From: Rhizobacter sp. | Lineage (GTDB): Bacteria > Pseudomonadota > Gammaproteobacteria > Burkholderiales > Burkholderiaceae_C | Length of the DNA stretch: 50,971 bases | Reading direction: 5' to 3' | Assembly (NCBI GenBank): GCA_025355745.1 | Contig: JANXZA010000045.1 | Location: forward strand, 1-50,971 | Shown: piece after piece, positions 15,214 through 23,226 of the stretch | How positions within the stretch are numbered: position 1 is the first letter of the stretch | Layout: every line of letters starts with the position of its first letter | Program-made: the position numbers and the translations under genes | Notes under the pieces: generated by a model | Told to the model about the DNA's origin: nothing | Database searches by the model: none | The model's input: the letters and a program-made list of their open reading frames with translations, nothing else

Positions 15214-16302
15214 TTGACCCGCAAGAAACACACGATGCTGATTGCCGGGGCGAGTGGCGTGGTCGGCGCGGCGGCGGTCGAGCACTTCGCGTCGCTGCCC
15301 GACTGGGAGGTGCTGGCGCTGTCGCGCCGGGCCTCGCCGCTGCCGCAAGGCGTGCGCCATGTGCCGCTCGATTTGACCGACGCGGCGGCCTGCGTCAGCG
15401 CGGCAGCGGGCCTGGGCCATGTCACGCATGTGATGTTCGCCGCGCTCTACGAGCTGCCGGAACTCGTCGCCGGCTGGCGCGACCCGCAGCAGATGGCGGT
15501 CAACGAGGCGATGCTGCGCAACCTGCTCGACGCGCTGCAGCCGGCTGCGAAAGGCCTGCGCCACATCACGCTGATGCAAGGCACGAAGGCCTATGGCGGC
15601 CATGTGGAGCCGGCGCCGGTGCCAGCCAAGGAGCGCTGGCCGCGCCACCCGCACGCGAACTTCTACTGGCTGCAGGAAGACCTGCTGCGAGACCGCCAGC
15701 CGCACGCCGGCTGGACCTTCACGGTGCTGCGCCCGCAGCTGATCTTCGGGCTTGCGATCGGCAGCCCGATGAACATCGTCGCGGCGATCGGTGCGTATGC
15801 GGCGCTGCAGCGCGAGCAGGGGCTGGGGTTGGACTTTCCCGGCGGCGGGCGCTACATCAACGCCGCCAGCGACAGCCGCTTGATCGCGCGAGCGGCCGAG
15901 TTTGCTGCGACGCATGAGATCGCCGCCAACGAGACCTACAACGTCGTCAACGGCGACGCGCTGGTCTGGCAGGACCTGTGGGCCGGGATCGCGCAGCGCT
16001 TCGGCATGGAGGCGGGGGCCGCGCAGCCGCTGGCGTTGACGGAATCGATGCCGGCCCAGGAGGCCGCGTGGGCGCGCATCGTTGCCAGACACGGGCTGCG
16101 CGCGTTGACGCTCGAACAGCTGATCGGCAGCTCATGGCAGTTCACCGACCGCGCGCTCGCGCACGGCGTGGCAGACCCGGCCGATTCGGTGCTGAGCCCG
16201 ATCAAGCTGCGTCAGCATGGCTTCGCGGCCTGCGAGGACACCGAGGACTCTTTGCACTTCTGGCTGGAGCGGATGCAGGCCGAGCGCTTGTTGCCGCGTT
16301 AG
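15214..16302 (+). CDS. NAD(P)-dependent SDR oxidoreductase of the PRISE type (enone reductase-like)
   Basis: A 362-residue short-chain dehydrogenase-like protein. The N-terminal dinucleotide motif is GASGVVG (residues 12-18). The catalytic pattern is that of progesterone-5-beta-reductase/iridoid-synthase-like (PRISE) enzymes: TLMQGTKAYGG with Lys125, then ANFYWLQEDLL with Tyr151, then RPQLIFGLAIGSPMN. PRISE enzymes reduce 1,4-enones. The TTG at 15214 is chosen because a strong GAAGGAGAT site ends five bases upstream, whereas the ATG at 15235 is too far from it. It lies between repeat copy C and a solute receptor gene. A role in reducing an unsaturated ketone in the island's pathway is inference. 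Confidence 0.8.
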   Translation: MTRKKHTMLIAGASGVVGAAAVEHFASLPDWEVLALSRRASPLPQGVRHVPLDLTDAAACVSAAAGLGHVTHVMFAALYELPELVAGWRDPQQMAVNEAMLRNLLDALQPAAKGLRHITLMQGTKAYGGHVEPAPVPAKERWPRHPHANFYWLQEDLLRDRQPHAGWTFTVLRPQLIFGLAIGSPMNIVAAIGAYAALQREQGLGLDFPGGGRYINAASDSRLIARAAEFAATHEIAANETYNVVNGDALVWQDLWAGIAQRFGMEAGAAQPLALTESMPAQEAAWARIVARHGLRALTLEQLIGSSWQFTDRALAHGVADPADSVLSPIKLRQHGFAACEDTEDSLHFWLERMQAERLLPR

Positions 16303-16343
16303 AGCTCCAAGCCCAAGCCATCGAAGACATCGGAGCCATCGAC

Positions 16344-17345
16344 ATGATCCTGAAACACACGCCGTTCCGCTGCGTGCTGCGTGGCGCCGCCGCAGTGACA
16401 GTCACTCTCGCCCTGACGATCGCGGCCACGCTGCCGGCGCGCGCCGAGTTCCCCGACCACCCGCTGAAGATCATCGTGCCCTACCCGCCGGGCGGCACCA
16501 CCGACCTGCTGGCGCGCGCGATTGCGCCGCGCCTGGGCGAGCGCCTGCACCAGACGGTGATCGTCGAGAACCGGGCAGGCGCCGGCGGCGTGATCGGCGC
16601 GCAGGCGGTCGCCAAATCGCCCGGCGATGGCTACACCCTGCTGTTCGGCACGATCGCCACGCACGGCATCCTGCCGGTGCTGCAGAAGCCCGCGCCCTAC
16701 GACGCGCTGAAAGACTTCGCGCCGGTCACGCTGGTCGCGATCACGCCGAACGTGCTGGTCGCGAACCCGGCGGTGCCGGTGAAGAACCTGGCCGAGTTGC
16801 TGGCGCTGGCGCGCGCCCGGCCGGGCACGATCAACTTCGGCTCCACCAGCCAGGGCGGCTCGCCGCACATGAGCGGCGAGCTGATGAAGTCGATGGCGCA
16901 GCTCGACATCGTGCATGTGCCCTACAAGGGCGGCGGGCCGATGCTGATCGACCTGATGGGCGGGCAGATCCAGATCGGCTTCGACAACCTGCCGTCGTCG
17001 ATCAACCACATCCGCGCCGGCAAGATTCGCGCGCTCGCGGTGACGACCGCGAAGCGCTGGCCCGGCGCGCCCGACATCCCGACCATGGCCGAGGCCGGCA
17101 TCCCCGGCTACGAGGCCTCGGCCTGGTTCGGGCTGCTGGCGCCGGCGGCCACACCGAAGGCCATCGTCGAGATGTTGCAGAAAAACCTAACGGCGATCCT
17201 GCGCCTGCCCGAGGTCGAGAAGATGTTCCTGGAGCAGGGCGCCGAGCCGGTCGGCAACACGCCGGAAGAGTTCGGCCGGTTGATCGCGTCGGAGCTGCAG
17301 AAGTGGGGCAGGGTGATCGCTTCGTCGGGGCTGAAACTGGAATGA
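16344..17345 (+). CDS. Bug-family periplasmic solute receptor (tripartite tricarboxylate transporter type), copy 1
   Basis: A 333-residue periplasmic binding protein of the Bug/TctC family. The signal peptide covers about residues 1-33 (hydrophobic TVTLALTIAATL, cleavage near ARA|EF). The mature part starts with the family hallmark HPLKIIVPYPPGGTTDLLAR, then VENRAGAGGVIGAQAVAKS and HVPYKGGGPMLIDLMGGQI. Bug proteins bind carboxylates and related small molecules with TctAB membrane partners. No TctA/TctB gene lies in this window, so this is an orphan receptor, as is common in Burkholderiales. It follows the PRISE-like gene in the same direction. Confidence 0.9.
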   Translation: MILKHTPFRCVLRGAAAVTVTLALTIAATLPARAEFPDHPLKIIVPYPPGGTTDLLARAIAPRLGERLHQTVIVENRAGAGGVIGAQAVAKSPGDGYTLLFGTIATHGILPVLQKPAPYDALKDFAPVTLVAITPNVLVANPAVPVKNLAELLALARARPGTINFGSTSQGGSPHMSGELMKSMAQLDIVHVPYKGGGPMLIDLMGGQIQIGFDNLPSSINHIRAGKIRALAVTTAKRWPGAPDIPTMAEAGIPGYEASAWFGLLAPAATPKAIVEMLQKNLTAILRLPEVEKMFLEQGAEPVGNTPEEFGRLIASELQKWGRVIASSGLKLE

Positions 17346-17352
17346 ACCGGGG

Positions 17353-17403
17353 TCAATTCATTCACCGCAGAGTGACGGAGTTTGCGGAGTTGACGCAGAG
17401 TTG
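17353..17403. repeat. Half copy of hairpin repeat family 1, copy D
   Basis: Only the left arm is present: CAATTCATTCACCGCAGAG, a diverged middle (TGACGGAGTTTGCGGAGT), then GACGCAGAGTTG. The complementary right arm is missing, so no long hairpin can form. It lies between the two Bug receptor genes. Confidence 0.7.
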
Positions 17404-17428
17404 AAAGACAGATTGGAAGGAAGGCACG

Positions 17429-18412
17429 ATGAGACTGTGCAGCACTTTGATCGCGGGGCTGCTGTTTGCGATGGTCGGCGTGACGTGGCATGGAGGCGCG
17501 CAGGCGCAGCCGTCGGCCTACCCGAACAAGCCGGTCAAGGTGATCGTGCCGTACCCGCCCGGCGGGCCGACGGACATCGTCGCGCGGGTCGTGTTTCAGC
17601 AGGTGGCCGAAGCGACGGGTCAGCAATTCATCGTCGAGAACCGCGCCGGGGCCGGCGGCAACATCGGCGCCGAAGCGGTGGCGCGGGCGCCGGCCGATGG
17701 CTACACGCTGCTGGTGGCCACCACCGCGCATGCGATCAACGTGTCGCTGTTCAAGAACCTGAACTACGACGTGCTGAAAGACTTCGCGCCGGTCACCCTG
17801 CTCACGCAAGGCCCGCTGATGCTGGTGGCCACACCGGGCTTCGCGGCCAGCAACGTGCGCGAGCTGATCGCGCTGGCGAAGGCGAAGCCGGACACGCTGA
17901 ACTTCGCGTCGTCCGGCAACGGCCAGTCGACCCACTTGTCCGGCGAGCTGTTCAACGCGATGGCCGGCATCAAGCTCGCGCACGTGCCGTACAAGGGCAG
18001 TGCGCCGGCGCTCACCGATGTGATCGGCGGCCAGGTGCCGCTGATGTTCGACACCATGTTGTCGGCAATGCCCTTCGTCAAGTCGGGCAAGCTGAAGGCG
18101 TTGGCCGTGACCAGCCCGCAGCGCTCGCCGGCCGCACCCGAGGTGCCGACGATCGCCGAGTCGGGCCTGCCCGGCTATGAGGTCTTCGCGTGGAACGGCC
18201 TGCTGGCGCCAGCCGGCACACCGGCCGCCGTGATCGCGCGCCTGAGCGACGAGCTGAAGAAGGCGATGCAGTTGCCGCAAGTGAAGGAGAAGTTCAGCGT
18301 CCAGGGCTTCGCTGCGTCGTGGGACACGCCGGAACAGTTCGCTGGCTTCCTGCGCGCCGAGGTGGTCAAGTGGACGAAGACGGTGAAGGCCTCGGGGGCG
18401 ACGCTGGATTGA
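17429..18412 (+). CDS. Bug-family periplasmic solute receptor, copy 2
   Basis: A 327-residue paralogue of the preceding receptor. The signal peptide covers about residues 1-27 (cleavage near AQA|QP). The mature protein carries KPVKVIVPYPPGGPTDIVAR, VENRAGAGGNIGAEAVARA and AHVPYKGSAPALTDVIGGQV. A GGAAGGA site lies about ten bases before the ATG at 17429. The ligand-loop sequences differ from copy 1 (for example PGGPTD against PGGTTD), so the two may bind different acids. No TctAB partner is nearby. Confidence 0.9.
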   Translation: MRLCSTLIAGLLFAMVGVTWHGGAQAQPSAYPNKPVKVIVPYPPGGPTDIVARVVFQQVAEATGQQFIVENRAGAGGNIGAEAVARAPADGYTLLVATTAHAINVSLFKNLNYDVLKDFAPVTLLTQGPLMLVATPGFAASNVRELIALAKAKPDTLNFASSGNGQSTHLSGELFNAMAGIKLAHVPYKGSAPALTDVIGGQVPLMFDTMLSAMPFVKSGKLKALAVTSPQRSPAAPEVPTIAESGLPGYEVFAWNGLLAPAGTPAAVIARLSDELKKAMQLPQVKEKFSVQGFAASWDTPEQFAGFLRAEVVKWTKTVKASGATLD

Positions 18413-18541
18413 GGATCGGTCAATTCGTGGCCGTGAGCTTCAACCTGTGACATGCCGTCACGGGTTGACCGCACTCTGCCAACGCCGTTGTTTGATCGTG
18501 CGCCTGCGGCGGCAGCGTTCCCGCTGCCCGCGCTTCGATGG

Positions 18542-18952
18542 TCAATGCTCCCGGCACCAATTCTCAACCGTCAGGCCCGCAACGCGCGAGAAGTGGCGGC
18601 CATTGTTGGTGACGAGCACTGCACGGGTGGCCATGGCGTGGCCGGCGATCATCGTGTCCATGCTGCCGAGCTGCGTTCCCGCCTTGTGCAGGGTGGCCGC
18701 GATGGACGCGAAGCGAGTCGCTGCGGCCTCGTCCCAGGGCAAGCATTGCACGCGAAGCAGGAAGTGATCGACCAACTGGTTGAGCCGGTGGGCGCCGTCC
18801 TTCAACCGGAGGCCATACAGCAGCTCGCCGCGCGTCACAGCCGAAATGCACAATTGCTTCGGTGACACCGTCGCCATGCGGGCATCGAGGGCCGGCGTCT
18901 TGCCTCGAACGAAATAGCTCACCGTGTCGGTGCCTAGCATGTACTGCGGCAT
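18542..18952 (-). CDS. vapC: PIN-domain ribonuclease toxin, VapC type
   Basis: A 136-residue toxin of the VapC family, which cuts RNA (often tRNA or rRNA) when released from its antitoxin. The four acidic/polar PIN positions are visible: Asp in MLGTDTVSYF, Glu in VTRGELLYGL, Asp in LGSMDTMIAGHA, and VTNNGRHFSRVAGL near the C-terminus. The ATG at 18950-18952 overlaps the antitoxin stop in a TGATG junction, the standard coupling in vapBC. The pair sits at the yicC-proximal end of the 17-kb island. Confidence 0.9.
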   Translation of the reverse strand: MPQYMLGTDTVSYFVRGKTPALDARMATVSPKQLCISAVTRGELLYGLRLKDGAHRLNQLVDHFLLRVQCLPWDEAAATRFASIAATLHKAGTQLGSMDTMIAGHAMATRAVLVTNNGRHFSRVAGLTVENWCREH

Positions 18953-19218
18953 CACCTGGCCTTGACGGACGCTCGCGGCTTCAGCGGCTCATTCAGCGGC
19001 CGGTCGCTCAGGAAGTCTGCCGATACGTCTGCCTGGTCGCGGAGCGTAAGAAAATCGCGCCAGACCTTGCTGGTTCGCTGGGCCGACAGAATGACATCGC
19101 CGGTGACAGCATCTCGGCGAATGAAGACTTCGTCCGAATTGTCGAACCTGAACTCGGCCGGCAGACGCACCGCCTGGCTGCCACCATTCACGAAAAGCTT
19201 TGCAGTTTTGTTGATCAC
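18952..19218 (-). CDS. vapB: VapB-type antitoxin (AbrB/MazE-like DNA-binding)
   Basis: An 88-residue antitoxin that neutralises VapC and represses its own promoter. The swapped-hairpin DNA-binding N-terminus reads INKTAKLFVNGGSQAVRLPAEFRF, an almost canonical VapB start. The C-terminal part (FLTLRDQADVSADFLSDRP) would contact the toxin. No ATG fits: the GTG at 19216-19218 directly precedes INKTAKLF and is the natural start. Longer in-frame extensions add residues foreign to the family. Upstream lies an unusually AT-rich palindromic promoter (19223-19267). Confidence 0.85.
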   Translation of the reverse strand: MINKTAKLFVNGGSQAVRLPAEFRFDNSDEVFIRRDAVTGDVILSAQRTSKVWRDFLTLRDQADVSADFLSDRPLNEPLKPRASVKAR

Positions 19219-19222
19219 AAGC

Positions 19223-19267
19223 CCAGTCCAATTATATATACGAAATAAGTATATACTACCGGACTGG
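19223..19267 (-). promoter_or_regulatory. vapBC promoter/operator with nested inverted repeats
   Basis: On the minus strand a perfect TATAAT -10 hexamer (plus-strand 19231-19236) lies only 12 bases before the antitoxin GTG, so the mRNA would be almost leaderless. It is embedded in two nested symmetries: outer 7-bp arms CCAGTCC (19223-19229) and GGACTGG (19261-19267), and inner TATATA arms (about 19235-19240 and 19250-19255) around cgaaataag. This AT-rich patch contrasts with the GC-rich surroundings. VapBC complexes typically bind such palindromes to autorepress. No good -35 is visible. Confidence 0.65.
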
Positions 19268-19365
19268 CGTATTGGCGGGAGCTGCTGCGCAGCTGCGGAT
19301 TCGCGCAAGACCGTATGAGCGTTGTGCAGGCAGACCGGTTTGGAATGGCACGCCCCCATGAGACC

Positions 19366-20310
19366 CTACTCGATGTTCTGCACCTGCTCGCGCATCTGTT
19401 CGATCGCCACCTTCATCTCGACCGAGATGTTGGTCAGCTCCAGCGCCGAGGCTTTCGATGCCAGCGTGTTCGCCTCGCGCAGCAATTCCTGGATCAGGAA
19501 GTCGAGCCGCTTGCCGACCTCGCCGCCGGCCTTCAGCAGCCGCGCGATCTCTTCGAGGTGGGAGCGCAGGCGCGCCAGTTCCTCGGCCACATCGATGCGG
19601 ATGGCGTAGGCCGCCGCTTCGTTCAGCGCGCGTTCCTGCAAGGCCTCGCGCGAGATGGTCTGCGCCGCGCCGGCGGCCTCCAGCGCTTCGGTCCAGCGGT
19701 CGAGGAAGCGCTGCTGCTGACGCTTCACGACCATCGGCACCAGCGGCTCGGCCTGCAAGGCAAGCTCACGCAGGCGGTCGACGCGCTCCATCAGCACCGC
19801 CACCAGCCGCTCGCCCTCGCGGCCGCGGGCTTCGCGCAGGCCGGCAATGCAGCGCTTCGCAGCGTCGAGTGCGGCCTCGTCGAGCTTCTCGGCCGGCGCA
19901 CCGCCCTTGCACCACTGCAGCACCTCGTGAACCGACAGGGCTGGCGCTTTCGGCAACCAGCCGTGGATGGTGCTTTCGAGCCGCGTAAGACGGTTCAGTT
20001 GATCGGGCTGCGGGTTCGGCCAGTGCGAATCGGATTCGCTTCGCGCGTTCAGCCGCAACTCGATCTTGCCGCGCTTGAAGGCCGCGCCGAGCAGGTCGCG
20101 CAGGGCCGGCTCAAGCGCGCGGAATTCGTCGGGCAGGCGAAAGCCGAGGTCCAGAAACCGGCCGTTCACGGACCGCAATTCGATGCTGACCGCCGAGCCG
20201 CCATGCGCCGGCGCGCGGGGTGCCAAATTGTCCGCAGACGGGGGCGTTTCATGGCTTGAAGCCGCGCTTGCCGTGGCGCTTGCGTAGCCGGTCATGCTGT
20301 AGACTGACAT
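19366..20310 (-). CDS. yicC: YicC family endoribonuclease/stress protein
   Basis: A 314-residue YicC-family protein, a family with reported endoribonuclease activity. It begins MSVYSMTGYASA, the invariant family start, continues with SIELRSVNGRFLDLGFRLP and ends with the conserved RLDFLIQELLREANTLASK and VEMKVAIEQMREQVQNIE. An insertion of about 20 residues after the start (SSHETPPSADNLAPRAPAHG) is low-complexity. It faces away from the kinase gene across a 38-bp gap, with AGGAG upstream of its ATG. I expect it next to gmk in related genomes; here the island separates them. Confidence 0.93.
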   Translation of the reverse strand: MSVYSMTGYASATASAASSHETPPSADNLAPRAPAHGGSAVSIELRSVNGRFLDLGFRLPDEFRALEPALRDLLGAAFKRGKIELRLNARSESDSHWPNPQPDQLNRLTRLESTIHGWLPKAPALSVHEVLQWCKGGAPAEKLDEAALDAAKRCIAGLREARGREGERLVAVLMERVDRLRELALQAEPLVPMVVKRQQQRFLDRWTEALEAAGAAQTISREALQERALNEAAAYAIRIDVAEELARLRSHLEEIARLLKAGGEVGKRLDFLIQELLREANTLASKASALELTNISVEMKVAIEQMREQVQNIE

Positions 20311-20348
20311 GAGCCTTTTCTCCTGTATTCACCTCGTAAAAATCGATT

Positions 20349-21317
20349 ATGTCAAAGCCCAAACCTGCCCCATTGCCATCCGGCACGGTGGTGGGCGGCT
20401 ACCAGGTGATCAAGAAACTGGCGGCGGGCGGCTTCGGCGTGGTCTACCTGTGCGAAGACACCGAACGCCACCTCGTGGCACTGAAGGAATACCTGCCGTC
20501 ATCGCTGGCCGAACGCTCGCCCGGTGAGTTGACGCCGCGCGTCAAACCCGAGAAGCAGCCGCTGTACCGGCTGGGGCTGAAGAGCTTCTTCGAAGAGGGC
20601 CGTTCGCTGGCCCAGATCAGCCACCCGAGCGTGGTTTCGGTGCTGAACTTCTTCCGCGAAAACGAAACCGTTTACATGGTGATGAACTATCTGCAGGGCG
20701 ACACCCTGCAGGATTTCATCGTCACCGCGCGCGACCTCAAGCGTGACAAGGTGTTCCGCGAATCGACCATCCGATCCCTGTTCGACGAGATCCTGCGCGG
20801 CTTGCGCATCGTGCACCAGCACAAGATGCTGCACCTGGACATCAAGCCGGCGAACATCTTCATCACGAACGAGAACAAGGCTGTGCTGCTTGACTTCGGC
20901 GCCGCGCGCGAAGTGCTTTCCAAGGAAGGCAATTTCATCCGCCCGATGTACACGCCCGGCTTCGCCGCGCCCGAGATGTACCGGCGCGATGGCACGCTCG
21001 GCCCCTGGACCGACATCTACGCCATCGGCGCGTGCATCTATGCCTGCATGCAGGGCTACCCGCCGAACGACGCGCCGCAGCGCATCGACAAGGACCGGCT
21101 CGCACTCAGCCTGTCGCGGCTGCGCAATGTGTACTCCGACAACCTGATCGAAGTGACCGAATGGTGCATGTCGCTCGACCCGCTGTCGCGCCCGCAAAGC
21201 GTGTTCGCGCTGCAGAAAGAGTTGTCGCGCGAGACCGAGCGCCGCTACACCAAGCTGAGCTTCAGCGAGCGGCTCAAGCTGCAGCTCGAAAACCTCACCA
21301 CCAGCGCGAAAGCCTGA
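20349..21317 (+). CDS. Serine/threonine protein kinase (Hanks type), cytoplasmic
   Basis: A 322-residue soluble eukaryotic-like kinase. The Gly-rich loop AAGGFGVVY is at 25-33, catalytic Lys46 lies in VALKEYLP, the catalytic loop HLDIKPANI has Asp164, LDFGAAR has Asp182, and the activation segment ends PGFAAPEMY. No transmembrane or sensor domain follows the kinase fold, which sets it apart from PASTA or receptor kinases. It is followed at 52 bp by a PP2C-type phosphatase, so the two form a reversible phosphorylation pair. Targets unknown. Confidence 0.93.
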   Translation: MSKPKPAPLPSGTVVGGYQVIKKLAAGGFGVVYLCEDTERHLVALKEYLPSSLAERSPGELTPRVKPEKQPLYRLGLKSFFEEGRSLAQISHPSVVSVLNFFRENETVYMVMNYLQGDTLQDFIVTARDLKRDKVFRESTIRSLFDEILRGLRIVHQHKMLHLDIKPANIFITNENKAVLLDFGAAREVLSKEGNFIRPMYTPGFAAPEMYRRDGTLGPWTDIYAIGACIYACMQGYPPNDAPQRIDKDRLALSLSRLRNVYSDNLIEVTEWCMSLDPLSRPQSVFALQKELSRETERRYTKLSFSERLKLQLENLTTSAKA

Positions 21318-21369
21318 GCCCGTTCTTGGCTCGGCGCTCGCGTCAATCCCAGTTTCACCAAGAAGCCCG

Positions 21370-22281
21370 ATGCGCTTTTCCGTCTACCAGGTCAGCCGCA
21401 AGGGTGGCCGTGAAAAGAACGAAGACCGGATGGGCTATTGCTACACGCGCGACGCCGGCCTGTTCGCGCTCGCCGATGGCATGGGCGGGCATCCGGAAGG
21501 CGAGGTCGCTTCGCAGCTCGCGTTGCAGACCCTGGCCGCGATGTTCCAGCGCGACTGCAAGCCCACGCTGCCCGACCCGCTGCGCTTCCTGCACGAGGCC
21601 ATCATCGCCGGCCACCATCAGTTGCTGCGCTATGCCACCCAGCGCGCGCTGATCGACACGCCGCGCACCACCATCGTCGCCTGCCTGCTGCAGGGCAATG
21701 CGGCGTACTGGGCGCATTGCGGCGATTCGCGCCTGTATCTGGTGCGCGGCGAAAAGCTCATTGCCCGCACCCGCGACCATTCGTATTCGGAACTGCAGCA
21801 GACCATGAACCCGGTGATGCCGATGCCGGATCGCTTCAACCGCAACGTGCTGTTCACCTGTCTGGGCAGCCCCGGCAAGCCGGTGGTCGACACCATCGGC
21901 CCGCTGCTGCTGCAAACCGGCGACCGCCTGCTGCTGTGCTCCGACGGCCTGTGGGGCACGGTCGATGACGCGGTCATCACCGAGCAGCTCGCGTCGCGCT
22001 CGATTGCCGATGCGGTGCCCGAACTCGTCGAACGTGCCTTGCGCAACGGCGGCGCGAAGAGCGACAACGTCTCGGCGCTGGCGATGGAGTGGGAGTCGGC
22101 CGAAGACAGCAGCGCCGGCATCTCGACCCAGCAACTCGGCGAGGAAGTCTTCGCCTCGACCATCCAGGCCAGTGTGCTCGGCTCCGACGCTCCGGACGAG
22201 CTCGACGACGCCGAGATCGAACGCTCGATCCGCGAGATCAACGAGGCGATTCGGCGGTCTTCGCAGCAGCGCAAGATGTGA
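21370..22281 (+). CDS. PP2C-family serine/threonine phosphatase
   Basis: A 303-residue metal-dependent phosphatase expected to reverse the action of the neighbouring kinase. Motifs in order: GREKNEDRMG (residues 13-22), LADGMGGHPEGE with metal-binding Asp36 and Gly37, AHCGDSRLYLVRG, LLLCSDGLWGTVDD and AKSDNVSALAM. After the catalytic core (about 240 residues) comes an acidic tail of about 60 residues ending in a basic helix (EIERSIREINEAIRRSSQQRKM), possibly a docking region. Cytoplasmic, no membrane segment. Confidence 0.92.
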   Translation: MRFSVYQVSRKGGREKNEDRMGYCYTRDAGLFALADGMGGHPEGEVASQLALQTLAAMFQRDCKPTLPDPLRFLHEAIIAGHHQLLRYATQRALIDTPRTTIVACLLQGNAAYWAHCGDSRLYLVRGEKLIARTRDHSYSELQQTMNPVMPMPDRFNRNVLFTCLGSPGKPVVDTIGPLLLQTGDRLLLCSDGLWGTVDDAVITEQLASRSIADAVPELVERALRNGGAKSDNVSALAMEWESAEDSSAGISTQQLGEEVFASTIQASVLGSDAPDELDDAEIERSIREINEAIRRSSQQRKM

Positions 22282-22321
22282 CGCTTGGGTTTGGCGTTAG
22301 GTCGGTGGCGGGTCGAGAGGT

Positions 22322-22417
22322 ATTTGCCACGGAGGCATAAAGTTACCAAGAAGAAGAAGGAAGGCGAAGGCTTTTGCCTCAGAAATTCCTTCGCGTCTTT
22401 GTGTCTTCGTGGCAAAT
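22322..22417. repeat. Intergenic hairpin repeat of a second type (family 2)
   Basis: Inverted repeat with outer arms ATTTGCCACGGAGGCATAAAG (22322-22342) and CTTTGTGTCTTCGTGGCAAAT (22397-22417), pairing at about 17 of 21 positions, around an A/G-rich middle (accaagaagaagaaggaagg). It resembles widespread bacterial intergenic repeats with a TTGCCACGAAG core and is distinct in sequence from the ACCGCAGAGG family. It sits in the 173-bp gap between the PP2C gene and rph. No coding potential. Confidence 0.75.
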
Positions 22418-22454
22418 GTCCTGCGGTCCACCGCCTGCATGGACAATGCGCCTC

Positions 22455-23210
22455 ATGACATTCCAACGCTCCGATAGCCGCGCCGCAGATGCGCTGCGCC
22501 CCATCACGCTGACCCGCCATTACACGAAGCACGCCGAGGGCTCGGTGCTGGTCGAGTTCGGCCACACCAAGGTGCTGTGCACCGCCTCGGTCGAAGAGAA
22601 GGTGCCGCCGCACAAGCGCGGCTCGGGCGAGGGCTGGGTCACGGCCGAGTACGGCATGCTGCCGCGCGCCACCCACACCCGCAGCGACCGCGAAGCGGCG
22701 CGCGGCAAGCAGAGCGGTCGCACCCAGGAAATCCAGCGCCTGATCGGCCGCTCGCTGCGCTGCGTGTTCGACCTGAAGGCCCTGGGCGAGCGCACGATCT
22801 CGCTCGACTGCGACGTGATCCAGGCCGATGGCGGCACGCGCACTGCAGCGATCACCGGCGCGTTTGTGGCCGCGCACGATGCGGTGAGCTGGCTGCAGGC
22901 GCGCGGCAAGCTGAGTTCATCGGCTTCATTGGCCGAGGCGTCGCCGATCCGTGATTTCGTTGCCGCCGTGTCGGTGGGTATCGTCCAGGGCACGCCGCTG
23001 CTCGACCTCGAATACACCGAAGACTCGGCCTGCGACACCGACATGAATGTGGTGATGACGGCGAGCGGCGGCTTCGTCGAAGTGCAGGGCACGGCCGAAG
23101 GCGCGGCGTTCTCGCGCGCCGAAATGAACGCGCTGCTTGGGCTGGCCGACCAGGGCATCCGCACGCTGGTCGCAGCCCAGCGCGCGGCCCTCGGCCTGGC
23201 CCCGGCGTGA
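22455..23210 (+). CDS. rph: Ribonuclease PH
   Basis: Phosphate-dependent 3'-5' exoribonuclease that trims tRNA 3' ends. The 251-residue product carries [37 protein letters not shown], the phosphate-site [16 protein letters not shown] and [20 protein letters not shown]. Length is a little over the usual 240. The ATG at 22455 is favoured; the longer in-frame start at 22374 would translate through the hairpin repeat. It is followed after 16 bp by rdgB, then hemW, a common trio in betaproteobacteria. Confidence 0.96.
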   Translation: MTFQRSDSRAADALRPITLTRHYTKHAEGSVLVEFGHTKVLCTASVEEKVPPHKRGSGEGWVTAEYGMLPRATHTRSDREAARGKQSGRTQEIQRLIGRSLRCVFDLKALGERTISLDCDVIQADGGTRTAAITGAFVAAHDAVSWLQARGKLSSSASLAEASPIRDFVAAVSVGIVQGTPLLDLEYTEDSACDTDMNVVMTASGGFVEVQGTAEGAAFSRAEMNALLGLADQGIRTLVAAQRAALGLAPA

Positions 23211-23226
23211 CTGCGGGCGCGTAGCC

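Noticed and set aside
18413-18541. Attachment site or integrase remnant at the island edge
   Set aside because: No tRNA fragment, direct repeat or recombinase motif could be seen in this gap or at 2400-2634.
22374-22454. Longer N-terminus for RNase PH
   Set aside because: The additional codons run through the intergenic hairpin arm and are not part of the family.
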